A stretch of 64,000 nucleotides of DNA from Poriferisulfidus sp963668445 (GCA_963668445.1 OY764335.1:1550001-1614000), one strand, 5' to 3'. Shown: positions 25,543 to 34,267, counted from the stretch's first letter. Made by a program: numbers and translations. Notes: a model not told the origin generated them from the letters alone.

Positions 25543-25701
25543 CCGGATGCGGTATGGCACCGGTTCAAAGCCCTCTGTTTGGCCGGTGCCACCTAAGGTA
25601 TTTTGGACTTTGTATTCGCCTGTGCTGGCAGGCAACGCATCCGGTTCCTTTTTCTGGATGCAACATGGCGCCGCCCTGAAGCCCTTGGCTTGGATAGTGC
25701 C
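25543..25701. repeat. Pair of imperfect 48-bp direct repeats in a non-coding spacer
   Basis: Units at 25543-25590 and 25654-25701 align without gaps over 48 bp and are 111 bp apart. Read on the minus strand both give a 16-residue unit of the form GTxQxxGFxxxPxxIx in the same frame. The first holds an inverted repeat, GGCACCGG with CCGGTGCC. Within the spacer 25466-25790 no complete gene was found. Confidence 0.6.
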
Positions 25702-25728
25702 TTCTACTCCTAATTGTTGGTTGTGGTC

Positions 25729-25753
25729 GGGCGGAAGAGATTCTCTTCCGCCC
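25729..25753 (-). terminator. Strong hairpin downstream of dsbA
   Basis: GGGCGGAAGAG (25729-25739), three-base loop ATT, CTCTTCCGCCC (25743-25753): an 11-bp perfect stem 37 bases past the dsbA stop. A clean T-run is missing on both strands, so termination efficiency is uncertain. Placement fits the end of the dsbA transcript. Confidence 0.55.
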
Positions 25754-25790
25754 CTCTTGCCGTCGCGGCTTGCGGCCATGGCCCGGCGGG

Positions 25791-26468
25791 CTATTCCGCC
25801 AAGGGAGTCACGGTGACCTCAGTGACGGTCGCAGGAGTCGGGTCGGTGCGCACCAGATAATCCGCGATGTCCAGCATCTCCTGGTAGCTGGCGGCGTTGT
25901 TGCTGCCGATTCGGTAGCGTCCATCTACGACCAGCGCCGGAACGCCGGTGATCTCGTACAGATCCGGCAGATGCCGCGTAGCTTCGAGATGATCGCTGAC
26001 GGCCTGCGAGCGGAATGTTTCGGCGAATGCCGCCGGATCCATACCGAACGGTTCCAGCATGCGGCCGATGCTCTCGCCCGTCTTAAGCGGCCGTCCCTGC
26101 TCATGCACCAGTTTGAAGACCGTGGCATGCAGGTCGGCGTGCCCCATCTCCTCCAGCGTGTAATAGACCCGTGCCCCGATGGCCCATCGCGCATTGAATA
26201 CGGCGGGCACAAGACGCGGCTGCACCGTATCGGCGCGTTCCTCGAACCATGCGGACAGCATGGGCTCCAGTTCGTTGCAATGCGGGCAGTTGTACCAGAA
26301 GAACTCCAGCACTTCGGTCTTGCCTTCCGGCGCCGGTGCCGCAGGCTCGTCGCGGAATACAGCGTAGTGGCGGCCTTCCTGATACGTCGGGGCAGGCGCT
26401 TCCGAAGCCTCCTCAGCCAAAGCCGGAACCCCCAGAAGGCTGGCTAGCGCAACGGTTGCCAAACGCAT
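25791..26468 (-). CDS. dsbA: Periplasmic thiol:disulfide interchange protein DsbA
   Basis: A 225-residue protein with signal peptide (LATVALASLLGVPALAEE), placing it in the periplasm. The thioredoxin-fold active site is CPHC at 61-64, the dipeptide of E. coli DsbA, and the cis-proline lies in ITGVPALVVDGRY. It introduces disulfides into exported proteins. The ATG at 26468 is preferred since the frame upstream overlaps the cytochrome gene. It follows the cytochrome c4 gene by ten bases, an arrangement common in gammaproteobacteria. Confidence 0.93.
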   Translation of the reverse strand: MRLATVALASLLGVPALAEEASEAPAPTYQEGRHYAVFRDEPAAPAPEGKTEVLEFFWYNCPHCNELEPMLSAWFEERADTVQPRLVPAVFNARWAIGARVYYTLEEMGHADLHATVFKLVHEQGRPLKTGESIGRMLEPFGMDPAAFAETFRSQAVSDHLEATRHLPDLYEITGVPALVVDGRYRIGSNNAASYQEMLDIADYLVRTDPTPATVTEVTVTPLAE

Positions 26469-26478
26469 CGTCAGCCCC

Positions 26479-27105
26479 TCAGTACAAGCCGGAAATGTAG
26501 TGCGCCACCGCCTCGATCTCCTCATCGGTGAGCTTGGCCGCGATGGCGCTCATCATGGGGTTCTGGCGGGCATGGCTCTTGTGCGGCTCGTAATTCTCGC
26601 GGAAGGTTTTCAATTGCAGCACGACGTAGGTCGCATGCTGGCCCGACAGCCGCGGAAACTCGGCCGGCCCGTTGCCGGCGCCGCTGGGCCCGTGGCACGT
26701 GATGCACGCAGGAACTTGGCGTTCGAGAATGCCGCCCCGATAAATCAGCTGGCCCCGGTCCAGCACCTTCTGTTCGGCCTGGGCGACCCCGATCTTCGGC
26801 GTTTGCACAGCATAGTAGGCGGCCAAATCCAGAATGTCCTGATCCGACAGCAAGGCGGCCTGCGGGCTCATGACCCCATCCGCTCGTTCGCCGGACTTGA
26901 AGCGGTGCAACTGGGTCACCATATACGCTTCGCCTTGGCCGGCAAGGCTGGGCCATGCCGGATTGATGCTGTTGCCGTCGGGGCCATGGCAGGCGACGCA
27001 TGTCGCCGCGCGCGCCGCGCCTGCTTCCGCGTCTCCAGCCGCCGCCGGGAATGCCAGCATGCACGAGCCGAGCACCGCCAGCGCCCGAACGGAAAATCGA
27101 ATCAT
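26479..27105 (-). CDS. Diheme cytochrome c4
   Basis: A 208-residue periplasmic protein with signal peptide (VRALAVLGSCMLAFPAAAG) and two c-type heme sites, CVACH (36-40) and CITCH (134-138). Axial methionines lie in DGVMSPQAA and RQNPMMSAIAA. Two similar halves are typical of cytochrome c4, which donates electrons to terminal oxidases. The ATG at 27105 begins the signal; the open frame extends much further upstream only by chance. It diverges from engB with about 126 bases between the starts. Confidence 0.92.
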   Translation of the reverse strand: MIRFSVRALAVLGSCMLAFPAAAGDAEAGAARAATCVACHGPDGNSINPAWPSLAGQGEAYMVTQLHRFKSGERADGVMSPQAALLSDQDILDLAAYYAVQTPKIGVAQAEQKVLDRGQLIYRGGILERQVPACITCHGPSGAGNGPAEFPRLSGQHATYVVLQLKTFRENYEPHKSHARQNPMMSAIAAKLTDEEIEAVAHYISGLY

Positions 27106-27138
27106 GGAACTTCGAAAATCTTCGCGAATCCTGCGCCC

Positions 27139-27144
27139 ATTGTA
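27139..27144 (-). promoter_or_regulatory. Extended -10 promoter of the cytochrome c4-dsbA unit
   Basis: TACAAT on the minus strand preceded by TGG, an extended -10 (TGnTACAAT). No -35 match is visible at 17 bases. Predicted start near 27132, 27 bases before the cytochrome ATG. Confidence 0.5.
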
Positions 27145-27231
27145 CCAAAACAGAGGAGTTCGCCCGCAGCACGAAACCAGGCTTGCAGCCGTGCGCCAGT
27201 TTCCGGGCTTGGAGCGCAGGGGGTAGAATTG

Positions 27232-27885
27232 ATGCCGCCTCCCGTACGTCCCGAACCGTTCCCGATGCCCTTGGATTTGCGCCGCGCCGCCTACCTGTCG
27301 GGACACCCGGATGCGCAAAGCTGCCCGCCGGACCGCGGCTTCGAACTTGCGTTTGCAGGCCGCTCCAACGTCGGCAAGTCGAGCCTGATCAACGCGTTGT
27401 GCGAGCGGCGTTCGCTCGCCCGTTCCAGTTCTGCGCCGGGCCGTACCCGGCTGCTGCATTTTTTCTCCCTTGACGACGAGCGGCGGCTGGTGGACTTGCC
27501 CGGCTACGGCTTCGCCCGCGCGTCCAAGGCCGAACGCCTGCGCTGGCAGCGCATGGTGGAAGGTTATTTGCGGCAGCGGCGCAGCCTCATCCGGCTGATG
27601 CTGCTGATGGACGTACGGCACCCGTTGCGGGACAGCGATCGGTTGCTGCTGGACTGGTGTGCGGCTTCCGGCTTGGCCGTGCATATCCTGCTGAACAAGT
27701 CTGACAAGCTGTCTCGCAGCAAGGCGAAGCAGGCATTGGATGCCCTGCGCCGCGAGGCGGACTTGCAGGATACGCCCGTCAGTCTGGTATCGGCCCGCTC
27801 CGGCTCAGGCTTGGAAGCGTTGCGTACTGCGGTCCGAACCTACCTCGGCGGACCCGGCGCCGCAGAGCGGCGGCCGTCTGGATAA
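27232..27885 (+). CDS. engB: Ribosome biogenesis GTPase EngB/YihA
   Basis: A 217-residue GTPase needed for 50S assembly. G1 is AGRSNVGKSSLIN, G3 is DLPGYGFA, G4 is NKSD and G5 is SARSGSG. ATG 27232 has AGGGGG about eight bases ahead; an internal ATG at 27265 is also possible. Beta- and gammaproteobacteria often have engB divergent from a c4 cytochrome gene, as here. The end is followed by a convergent symporter gene. Confidence 0.95.
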   Translation: MPPPVRPEPFPMPLDLRRAAYLSGHPDAQSCPPDRGFELAFAGRSNVGKSSLINALCERRSLARSSSAPGRTRLLHFFSLDDERRLVDLPGYGFARASKAERLRWQRMVEGYLRQRRSLIRLMLLMDVRHPLRDSDRLLLDWCAASGLAVHILLNKSDKLSRSKAKQALDALRREADLQDTPVSLVSARSGSGLEALRTAVRTYLGGPGAAERRPSG

Positions 27886-27908
27886 AGGCAACGCGGACAG
27901 CGGCGGAC

Positions 27909-29360
27909 TTAAATGCGGGCTTCCGGATGCGCTTCCGGATGCGCCGGCTCAGCGTCTTCCGCAATCGTCATGCCCAAGGCGCGTCCTAGGAAGAACACCA
28001 CGAAGCCCATAAAGAAGCCGAGCGTGCCCTTGTAGTAGTCGGCCAAGTCCGGCACCGCCCACCAGACCAGTACGCAAGCGATGCCCGACACCAGCATGGT
28101 GATGGCCAGCGACTGGTTCGGACGCCCGCCGAGCGCGTACACGGCCAGCAGAGGCCCGAAGACCGAACCCATGATGGACCAGGCGAGCATGACCAGCGTG
28201 AACACGCTCTTGCTGCCGGACAGCGCGATCGCCAGCGCCACCAAAGTCATGATGATGGTGCCGCCCTTGACCATGAACAGCGGCAGGCGATCGTCGGGCA
28301 CCAGATCGTCCGTCAGGTTCGCCGCGCTGCTGAGGATAAGGGAATCGGCGGTGGAGATGGTGGCGGCGAATACGCCGGCCAGAACGACGCCGACCAGCAC
28401 CGACGGCAGCAGATCCAGAGCGATGGTCGGCAGCGCCAGTTCGGCATCGAACGCGACATCAGGCGGCAGGAGCACCCGCGACATCAGGCCGACGCCGGTC
28501 GCCAGCAGGTTGAAGGCGAGGCTCCAACCATAGTAGTAGTAGCGCGCCTTGTCGGTGTTCGCCGGGTTGTCCAGCGCCATGAACCGCACCATGATGTGCG
28601 GCTGGCCGACGACGCAAAAGCCGGCGATCAGCCAACCGCCGCAGAACAGCACGATGCCCCAAGCGCCGAACGTCATGTCCGACGGGAACAGGTTCATATG
28701 CGTCTCGGATACGCCGTCGAGCATGGCCAGCGACGCGGCGGCGCCGCCCATGGAATCGATCGCCACGTACAGCAGCAGCGCCATGGCCACCAGCATCACG
28801 ATGGCCTGCACGGCATCCGTCCAGATCGAAGCGCGGAGGCCGCCCGACCAGCAGTAGCTGACCACCAGGAAGGCGCCAATCAGTGCGCCGACGTATTGCT
28901 CCCAGCCGAACAGGACATGCAGCGCTTTGCTGCCGGCCACGAACTGCGCCGCCGCGTAGGTGCACATGAAAATCAGCGACACGAACCCGGCCATGTGGCG
29001 GAACAGGCGGAAGTCCGTATGGTTCCAGTGGCTCAGGATGCCGACGAAAGTTTCGGCGCGGCCGGCCGAGGTCGCGGTGCGCAAGTTGCGATGGATGAAG
29101 AGCGACGCCAGATAGTCGCCAACCATCCAGCCGACCGCCAGCCAGATGGCGGGCAGGCCCACCAGATAGGCGAAGCCGATGAACGCGGTGAACATGAACC
29201 CGCTGTTGCAAGTCGATCCCGCCGACAGGCCCACCAGCCACGCCGGAGTCTCTTGGCCAGCCAGAAGGTAGTCGCGATGGTTGTGGCGGGAACGCAAATG
29301 CGCACTCAGGCCCACGCCCAAAAAAAGCAGCAAAAAGAAAATGAACGACGCAGCAATCAT
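27909..29360 (-). CDS. Sodium:solute symporter family transporter
   Basis: A 483-residue inner-membrane protein with about 13 hydrophobic helices. The N-terminal SHLRSRHNHRDYLLAGQ, the GSTCNSGFMF stretch and the GVFAATISTADSLILSSAANL helix (sodium-binding Ser/Thr) identify the SSS/PutP family. It should take up an organic solute with sodium. The sequence is closest in style to proline/pantothenate-type carriers, but the substrate cannot be told. It stands alone, convergent with engB. Confidence 0.88.
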   Translation of the reverse strand: MIAASFIFFLLLFLGVGLSAHLRSRHNHRDYLLAGQETPAWLVGLSAGSTCNSGFMFTAFIGFAYLVGLPAIWLAVGWMVGDYLASLFIHRNLRTATSAGRAETFVGILSHWNHTDFRLFRHMAGFVSLIFMCTYAAAQFVAGSKALHVLFGWEQYVGALIGAFLVVSYCWSGGLRASIWTDAVQAIVMLVAMALLLYVAIDSMGGAAASLAMLDGVSETHMNLFPSDMTFGAWGIVLFCGGWLIAGFCVVGQPHIMVRFMALDNPANTDKARYYYYGWSLAFNLLATGVGLMSRVLLPPDVAFDAELALPTIALDLLPSVLVGVVLAGVFAATISTADSLILSSAANLTDDLVPDDRLPLFMVKGGTIIMTLVALAIALSGSKSVFTLVMLAWSIMGSVFGPLLAVYALGGRPNQSLAITMLVSGIACVLVWWAVPDLADYYKGTLGFFMGFVVFFLGRALGMTIAEDAEPAHPEAHPEARI

Positions 29361-29409
29361 AACGGCAATGAACGTCCTCGCATGGAACGGCAGGCCTCTT
29401 CAGTGCGTC

Positions 29410-29607
29410 CTATTCTATCAAGCCGACCGCAGCGCCGGTCGCCCCCGTGTTGCCCAGCAGGGTGATGCCCGCGCTGCCCTGCGCCAACGTCTCGCCCATG
29501 ATGCCCGAACCCACGACCATGGCCAGCAAAAGCAGCGTGCCGACCAGTTCGGCTAGCGGGCGGCATCTCGGAATCTTCCATATACATCCATCTCGACATG
29601 GGGGCAT
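29410..29607 (-). pseudogene. MIP/aquaporin family N-terminal remnant
   Basis: About 50 residues match the first part of an aquaporin/glycerol facilitator: LAELVGTLLLLAMVVGSG and IMGETLAQG resemble helix 1 and its loop. The frame stops after GAAVGLIE, before the first NPA motif. No further aquaporin sequence was found in other frames on either side. It is a decayed relic; whether its ATG is still used is unclear. Confidence 0.6.
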
Positions 29608-29704
29608 CGGCGGGGCGCATTGCAGCAGATTTTGAAATGCAATTAAAACCCGCTTAATGTCCCTTATGTTTCCTATAAAGTTTCTTAAATGCGTCTAATA
29701 TCTT
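29608..29704. other. AT-rich spacer after mnmE
   Basis: A short, strikingly AT-rich stretch between the aquaporin relic and the end of mnmE. It holds no open frame and no clear stem-loop terminator. Confidence 0.4.
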
Positions 29705-31039
29705 TTATTTCCCGATGCAGAATCTTCCGAAGATGTCGCCTAGGAGGTCATCAGCCGTGACCGTGCCGGTCAAAGTGCCCAGCGCATCCTGCGCCAGCCG
29801 CAGTTCTTCGGCGATCAGTTCCCCGCCTTCGACTTGGGCGGCGCGGCGCAAGGCTTCCTTGGCTTCAAGAAGCGCATCGATCTGGCGCCGGTGCGCCATG
29901 AATTCGTCCTCCTCCAACGCGCCGTCGAGGTTCAGCATGGCCGCAATCCGATGCCGAAGCCCGTCCATGCCCAAGCCGGTTTTGGCCGACAAGGGCAAGG
30001 CATCCGCCGGACCTGACGCGGGGATGCCATTCTCCAGAAGATCGCACTTGTTGGCCAGCATCAGCGAGGCGCGATCCGGCATGCGCTGGCGGACCGCCTC
30101 GTCGGCATCGCTCCAACCGGCATGCGCGTCGAACACCTGCAGCACCAGATCGGCTTCCGCCGCGACCTTCCAGCTCCGCCGCACGCCTTCCGCTTCCGCT
30201 TCCATCTCGGTGTCGCGAATGCCGGCCGTATCTTTCAGGCGCAACGGAACGCCATCGATTTGCAAGGGAGCGGCCAGCACATCGCGGGTGGTGCCGGCCT
30301 GTGCGGTGACGATGGCCGTATCGTCGCCCGTGAAATGGTTCAGAAGGCTGGACTTGCCGACGTTCGGCGGCCCCAACAGCACCAGTTCAATGCCGGCGCC
30401 CACGGTGCGGCCCTGCCGTGCGCGTTGCGCCAGTTGCTCGGCCTGTGCCGCCATCGCGTCCAGCCGGGCGCCGAGCTCCGCATCCGCCAGCCAGTCGATA
30501 TCCTCGTCCGCAAAATCGAGCGCCCCTTCCACATACACGCGAAGCTCGTTGAGGTCTTGCGCAAGCGCGTGGATTTCCTTCGATACGTCGCCCTTGAGCA
30601 CCCGGGCCGCACAACGTGCCGCACGCTCCGTCGTCGCCTCGATCAGATCCGCAACGGCCTGCGCCTGAGCCAAGTCGAATTTTCCGGCTTCGAAGCCGCG
30701 GCGACTGAATTCGCCCGGCTCCGCCGCTCGTACGCCCGACTCCTGCAGCCGCTGCAGCAGAGCCGCAATGACGGCCGGGGCGCCATGGCAGGATATCTCG
30801 AGCAGTTCTTCGCCCGTTGCAGAGGCCGGTGCGGCGTAGTACGTCAGCAGCCCCTGATCGAGAGCGCGACCGCATGCATCGTGCAGCGTCCGCAGGCAGG
30901 CCGTGCGCGGCGGCAGCGGCTTGACGCCGCCGAAGGCGCGCATCACTTCGGGAACCTGCGGGCCGCTGACGCGAATCACGGCCAGAGCGCCGCGCCCCGG
31001 CGGCGTCGACAATGCGGCGATCGTATCGCCCGGAACCAT
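29705..31039 (-). CDS. mnmE: tRNA modification GTPase MnmE
   Basis: A 444-residue protein. The N-terminal folate-binding domain opens with DTIAALSTPPGRGALAVIRVSG. The inserted Ras-like domain (about 215-370) has G1 GPPNVGKSSLLN, G2 GTTRD, G3 DTAGI and G4 NKCD. It ends in the conserved FCIGK, whose Cys aids modification. With MnmG it forms the cmnm5 group on U34 of several tRNAs; mnmG is at 34328. It lies downstream of yidC, the usual order. Confidence 0.97.
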   Translation of the reverse strand: MVPGDTIAALSTPPGRGALAVIRVSGPQVPEVMRAFGGVKPLPPRTACLRTLHDACGRALDQGLLTYYAAPASATGEELLEISCHGAPAVIAALLQRLQESGVRAAEPGEFSRRGFEAGKFDLAQAQAVADLIEATTERAARCAARVLKGDVSKEIHALAQDLNELRVYVEGALDFADEDIDWLADAELGARLDAMAAQAEQLAQRARQGRTVGAGIELVLLGPPNVGKSSLLNHFTGDDTAIVTAQAGTTRDVLAAPLQIDGVPLRLKDTAGIRDTEMEAEAEGVRRSWKVAAEADLVLQVFDAHAGWSDADEAVRQRMPDRASLMLANKCDLLENGIPASGPADALPLSAKTGLGMDGLRHRIAAMLNLDGALEEDEFMAHRRQIDALLEAKEALRRAAQVEGGELIAEELRLAQDALGTLTGTVTADDLLGDIFGRFCIGK

Positions 31040-31052
31040 CGCGAACCCGGCG

Positions 31053-32741
31053 CTAGCGTTCCATTTGCCGGATGATGTACCACTGCTGCGCGATCGACAG
31101 CAGGTTGTTGACCAGCCAATACAGCACCAGCCCGGCAGGGAAGAACAGGAAGAAGACGGTGAAAATGAGCGGCATCATCAGCATCAGCTTGGCTTGGAAC
31201 GGATCCGGGGGTGCCGGATTGAGCTTGGTCTGCACCAGCATGCTGGCGCCCATCAGGACCGGCAGGACGTAGTACGGGTCGCGCACCGACAGGTCATGGA
31301 TCCAGCCGAAGAACGGAGCCTGCCGCAACTCCACGCTTTCGAGCAGCACCCAGTACAAGGCGATAAACACCGGAATCTGCACCAGAATGGGCCAGCAGCC
31401 GCCCAGCGGGTTCACTTTCTCTTCCCGGTACATCTTCATCATTGCTTCGTTCATTTTGACCCGGTCGCCCGCATAGCGCTCGCGCAACTGCTGGATGCGC
31501 GGCGCGAACTTGCGCATTTTCGCCATGGACCGGTAGCTGGTCTCCGATAATTTGAAGAACGCCAGTTTGATGAGCACCGTCACCATGATGATGGCCATGC
31601 CCCAATTGCCGAGCAGGCCATAGAGCAAGTCCAGAATCCAGAACAGCGGCTTCGCCAGAATCGTCAACACGCCGTAATCGACGGTCAAGTCCAAGCCCTC
31701 CGCGATCTCTTCCAGCACATTCTGCGCCTTAGGCCCGACGTACAACTCCGATGCCAGTTGCTTGCGTTCGCCTGGCGCGACGCGCATCGGCTCCGAATGC
31801 ATGCCGATGATGTATTCCGGATAGCGGCTGTTGCGCACCACGCGGGTGTAGTAGTGCTCGACCTGGCCGCGCGGCGGCACCCAGGCCGAGACGAAATAGT
31901 GCTGCAGCATGGCCACCCAGCCATCTTCAATGTCCGCTTGGAAAGGCGCTTCCCGCATATCATCGAACGAAATCTTGTGGTAGGTCTCCGCATCGTGGTA
32001 GGCCCCGCCGACGAACGAGATCGCCTCCGTATTGCCGAACAGCACCTCGGTCCGGTCCGGCATGCGCCCGGCGCTGCGCCGCAACTGCCGGTACTGGCGC
32101 CCGACCCACGCTTCGTCACTGCGGTTATGCACTTCATGCACCACTTCGACCAGATAACTGCCAGGACGGAAGCGGAAGCGCTTGGACACCGCGACGCCGT
32201 CGGGACTCTCCCAATTCAGGATCACGGTCTGCGCTTCCGTGGCAGAGGAAAAATCGTATTTCCACTGTTCGGTACGGTACGCGGCGTAATGATCGGGAGC
32301 CCGGACGCTGCCGTCGCCTGATGCCGCGTAGGTCAGCCCGCTTTGCGCGACGTACGTCTGATCATCGAAGTACAGCAGGCGCATCGGCTGGTCCGGCGTC
32401 TCCAGCGACACGGGATAGCGCGGCAAATCGACCTGCACCACATTGCCGCCCACGGCATCGATCTGCATGTCGAACACATCGGTCCGGACCTGCAGGCGCC
32501 GTCCCCTCGGAGCATCCCCTGCGGGATTTCGGGGCGCATCCGCCTTGGGTTCGACCATGCGCGCCTTCGGCACATCTTCGCGGGCCGGCCGCGCTTCAGC
32601 CGACGACGGCGCGGCGGCATCCTGCGGCGGCGCGGCTATCGTCTCCGGAGCCGGCGGCCTTTGCTCCAACTCCCACGTCTGCCAAACCAGAAACAGCAGA
32701 ATCGCGAGCGCCCCGTAGAGGAAGAGCCTCGAATCACCCAT
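31053..32741 (-). CDS. yidC: Membrane protein insertase YidC
   Basis: A 562-residue inner-membrane protein of Gram-negative type: one N-terminal helix (LFLYGALAILLFLVWQTW), a large periplasmic P1 beta domain (about 65-330), and the conserved five-helix core with the KxxGNWGMAI, YRSMAKMRKFAPRIQQLRE cytoplasmic hairpin and PLGGCWPILVQIPVFIALYW. The hydrophilic-groove Arg lies in the core as usual (e.g. SYRSM). It inserts membrane proteins alone or with SecYEG. It overlaps yidD by eight bases. Confidence 0.97.
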   Translation of the reverse strand: MGDSRLFLYGALAILLFLVWQTWELEQRPPAPETIAAPPQDAAAPSSAEARPAREDVPKARMVEPKADAPRNPAGDAPRGRRLQVRTDVFDMQIDAVGGNVVQVDLPRYPVSLETPDQPMRLLYFDDQTYVAQSGLTYAASGDGSVRAPDHYAAYRTEQWKYDFSSATEAQTVILNWESPDGVAVSKRFRFRPGSYLVEVVHEVHNRSDEAWVGRQYRQLRRSAGRMPDRTEVLFGNTEAISFVGGAYHDAETYHKISFDDMREAPFQADIEDGWVAMLQHYFVSAWVPPRGQVEHYYTRVVRNSRYPEYIIGMHSEPMRVAPGERKQLASELYVGPKAQNVLEEIAEGLDLTVDYGVLTILAKPLFWILDLLYGLLGNWGMAIIMVTVLIKLAFFKLSETSYRSMAKMRKFAPRIQQLRERYAGDRVKMNEAMMKMYREEKVNPLGGCWPILVQIPVFIALYWVLLESVELRQAPFFGWIHDLSVRDPYYVLPVLMGASMLVQTKLNPAPPDPFQAKLMLMMPLIFTVFFLFFPAGLVLYWLVNNLLSIAQQWYIIRQMER

Positions 32742-32967
32742 GCGTCGTTCCTGTGCGTTGCGGCACCGGATCCCGTCCGCCCGGGTGCCACGGATGGCAA
32801 CGCATCAGCCGCCAGAGCGCCAGTCGCGAGCCGCGCCAAGCTCCGTGCTCGCGCAAGGCTTCAATCGCGTACTGCGAGCAGGTCGGCGTAAACCGGCAAT
32901 GCTGGCCGAAGAACGGGCTCAGTGCCAACTGATAGACGCGCACGAGGCCGATCAGCAAGCGGCTCAT
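32734..32967 (-). CDS. yidD: Membrane protein insertion efficiency factor YidD
   Basis: A 77-residue protein with the family block LSPFFGQHCRFTPTCSQYA and CHPWHPGGRDPVP. It carries an amphipathic N-terminal helix and sits on the inner face of the membrane near YidC. It overlaps rnpA by four bases (ATGA) and yidC by eight, matching the conserved rpmH-rnpA-yidD-yidC-mnmE operon. Confidence 0.95.
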   Translation of the reverse strand: MSRLLIGLVRVYQLALSPFFGQHCRFTPTCSQYAIEALREHGAWRGSRLALWRLMRCHPWHPGGRDPVPQRTGTTHG

Positions 32968-33365
32968 AAGCGTATCTTCTTCCAGAGGGCGTCAAAATCG
33001 GCCCGCACGGCCGCCCGACTCAATGGCGGCTGCAGACCGCGGCGGCACGCAATGACCACATCCACACCGGGCAGAGGATGCAGGCGGAAGTATTCGCGCG
33101 CCTGGCGCTTGAAACTGTTGCGCGCCGCACTGCGCCGCAAGGCCCGCTTGGAGACCACCAGACCCAACCGGGCCGTCGCCCGGCCATTCGGCACCCATGT
33201 GCAAACGGCGAAGCGCCCATGCGCCCGGCGGCCATCGCGGCTGCGGAAAACATGCTGGAACTGGCGCGGGCGGAGCAGGCGGCGGCTGCGCGGAAAGGCA
33301 TTCGTCCCTGAAACGTCGCTGGGCTCAGGGGCAAAGTCGCGCTCGGCCACGGCGGCGGCGGGCAT
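32964..33365 (-). CDS. rnpA: Ribonuclease P protein component
   Basis: About 133 residues, helping the RNase P RNA mature the 5' ends of tRNAs. FPRSRRLLRPRQFQHVF is the substrate-binding start and RLGLVVSKRALRRSAARNSFKRQARE is the RNR signature. The start is uncertain: no in-frame ATG or GTG lies between the end of rpmH and the conserved block, and the nearest candidates (GTG 33350, ATG 33365) lie inside rpmH in another frame. This gives an N-terminal extension of 20 or so residues. I used ATG 33365. Confidence 0.9.
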   Translation of the reverse strand: MPAAAVAERDFAPEPSDVSGTNAFPRSRRLLRPRQFQHVFRSRDGRRAHGRFAVCTWVPNGRATARLGLVVSKRALRRSAARNSFKRQAREYFRLHPLPGVDVVIACRRGLQPPLSRAAVRADFDALWKKIRL

Positions 33366-33459
33366 TGAGGATGGCGCGCCCGGCCCGGGTGCGCATGCGG
33401 GCCCGAAAGCCATGCGTTCGCTTGCGCCGCAGATTGTTCGGTTGGAAAGTCCGTTTCAT
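33325..33459 (-). CDS. rpmH: 50S ribosomal protein L34
   Basis: A 44-residue, highly basic protein that begins MKRTFQPNNLRRKRTHGF and ends RGRARLCP, an L34 with an unusual C-terminal LCP. It was too short for routine gene calling but every conserved position is present. A near-consensus promoter (33483-33511) lies directly upstream. Its last 41 bases are shared with the presumed start of rnpA in a different frame. Confidence 0.96.
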   Translation of the reverse strand: MKRTFQPNNLRRKRTHGFRARMRTRAGRAILNARRRRGRARLCP

Positions 33460-33482
33460 AGGTCGTGCCGATAGCGGATGCC

Positions 33483-33511
33483 ATTATCCGAAAAACTGGC
33501 TGCGATGTCAA
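33483..33511 (-). promoter_or_regulatory. Strong sigma70-type promoter of the rpmH operon
   Basis: On the minus strand TTGACA (33511-33506) and GATAAT (33488-33483) are 17 bases apart. The start is expected near 33476, about 17 bases before the L34 ATG. It overlaps the 3' end zone of the upstream amidotransferase gene, so rpmH is separately expressed. No DnaA boxes were noted here. Confidence 0.85.
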
Positions 33512-33520
33512 ATATCGCCT

Positions 33521-34267
33521 TCAGGTCGGGCCGGGTTTCGCGACGCCGAGCCATCGGTCGAGCATGGCGAACAGTGCCTGGCAGGCCGCCTCCGCATGGG
33601 CCCGGGCGCCGGCCCGGATTTTCTCGGCGCTTTGCACGAACCGCTCCGGCTGCAGTTGATGGCGGAAATGCTCCGCCATGACCGCCGCCTCGGCCGGGCC
33701 CATCTCCATATGGAACTGCAGCGCCAGCACCCGTTCGCCGTACAGGAAGCCCTGATTGGGATAGGCGGCGCTATCCGCCATGCGCACGGCTCCGACCGGC
33801 ACTTCGAACGTATCTCCGTGCCAGTGCAAGACTTCCAGCTGCGGCGGCAGGCCAGCCCCCGGCGCCGAATGCAGGAACGCCTCCGTAAAACGGACCGGGC
33901 TCCAGCCGATTTCCTGATGCGGGCCTTGGCGGACTTCCGCGCCCAACGCCGCCGCGATCAGTTGCGCCCCTAGGCAGATGCCCATGACATGCTTGCCACG
34001 GCCTATCGCCTCCCGAATGAAGTGCAGTTCCGATTCAAGCCACGGGTGCTTCCGGACATCATGCACGCCCATCGGTCCGCCCATCACTACCAGCACGTCG
34101 TAGTCCTGATGCGAGGCGGGCTGAGGCGGCGGCGCGTATTGCCGATGCGGCACCACGGTGGCGCGACGGTCGCGGATGTAGTCCTGCAATGCGCCGATGC
34201 CTTCCTGCGGCACGTGCTCGAACGACAGAAATCGGAAAGGATGGCGCGGCATGTCGTCTGGTTCCAT
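33521..34267 (-). CDS. Class I glutamine amidotransferase (GMP synthase-like)
   Basis: A 248-residue stand-alone GATase. The oxyanion strand is VVMGGPMGVHD, the nucleophile Cys lies in VMGICLGAQLIAAALG, and the His/Glu pair lies in ALQFHMEMGPAE. Proteins of this kind hydrolyse glutamine or gamma-glutamyl compounds, but the partner is unknown. I took the ATG at 34267; MPRHPF at 34252 is an alternative. It diverges from mnmG and stands where dnaA or other replication genes often lie in related genomes. Confidence 0.83.
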   Translation of the reverse strand: MEPDDMPRHPFRFLSFEHVPQEGIGALQDYIRDRRATVVPHRQYAPPPQPASHQDYDVLVVMGGPMGVHDVRKHPWLESELHFIREAIGRGKHVMGICLGAQLIAAALGAEVRQGPHQEIGWSPVRFTEAFLHSAPGAGLPPQLEVLHWHGDTFEVPVGAVRMADSAAYPNQGFLYGERVLALQFHMEMGPAEAAVMAEHFRHQLQPERFVQSAEKIRAGARAHAEAACQALFAMLDRWLGVAKPGPT

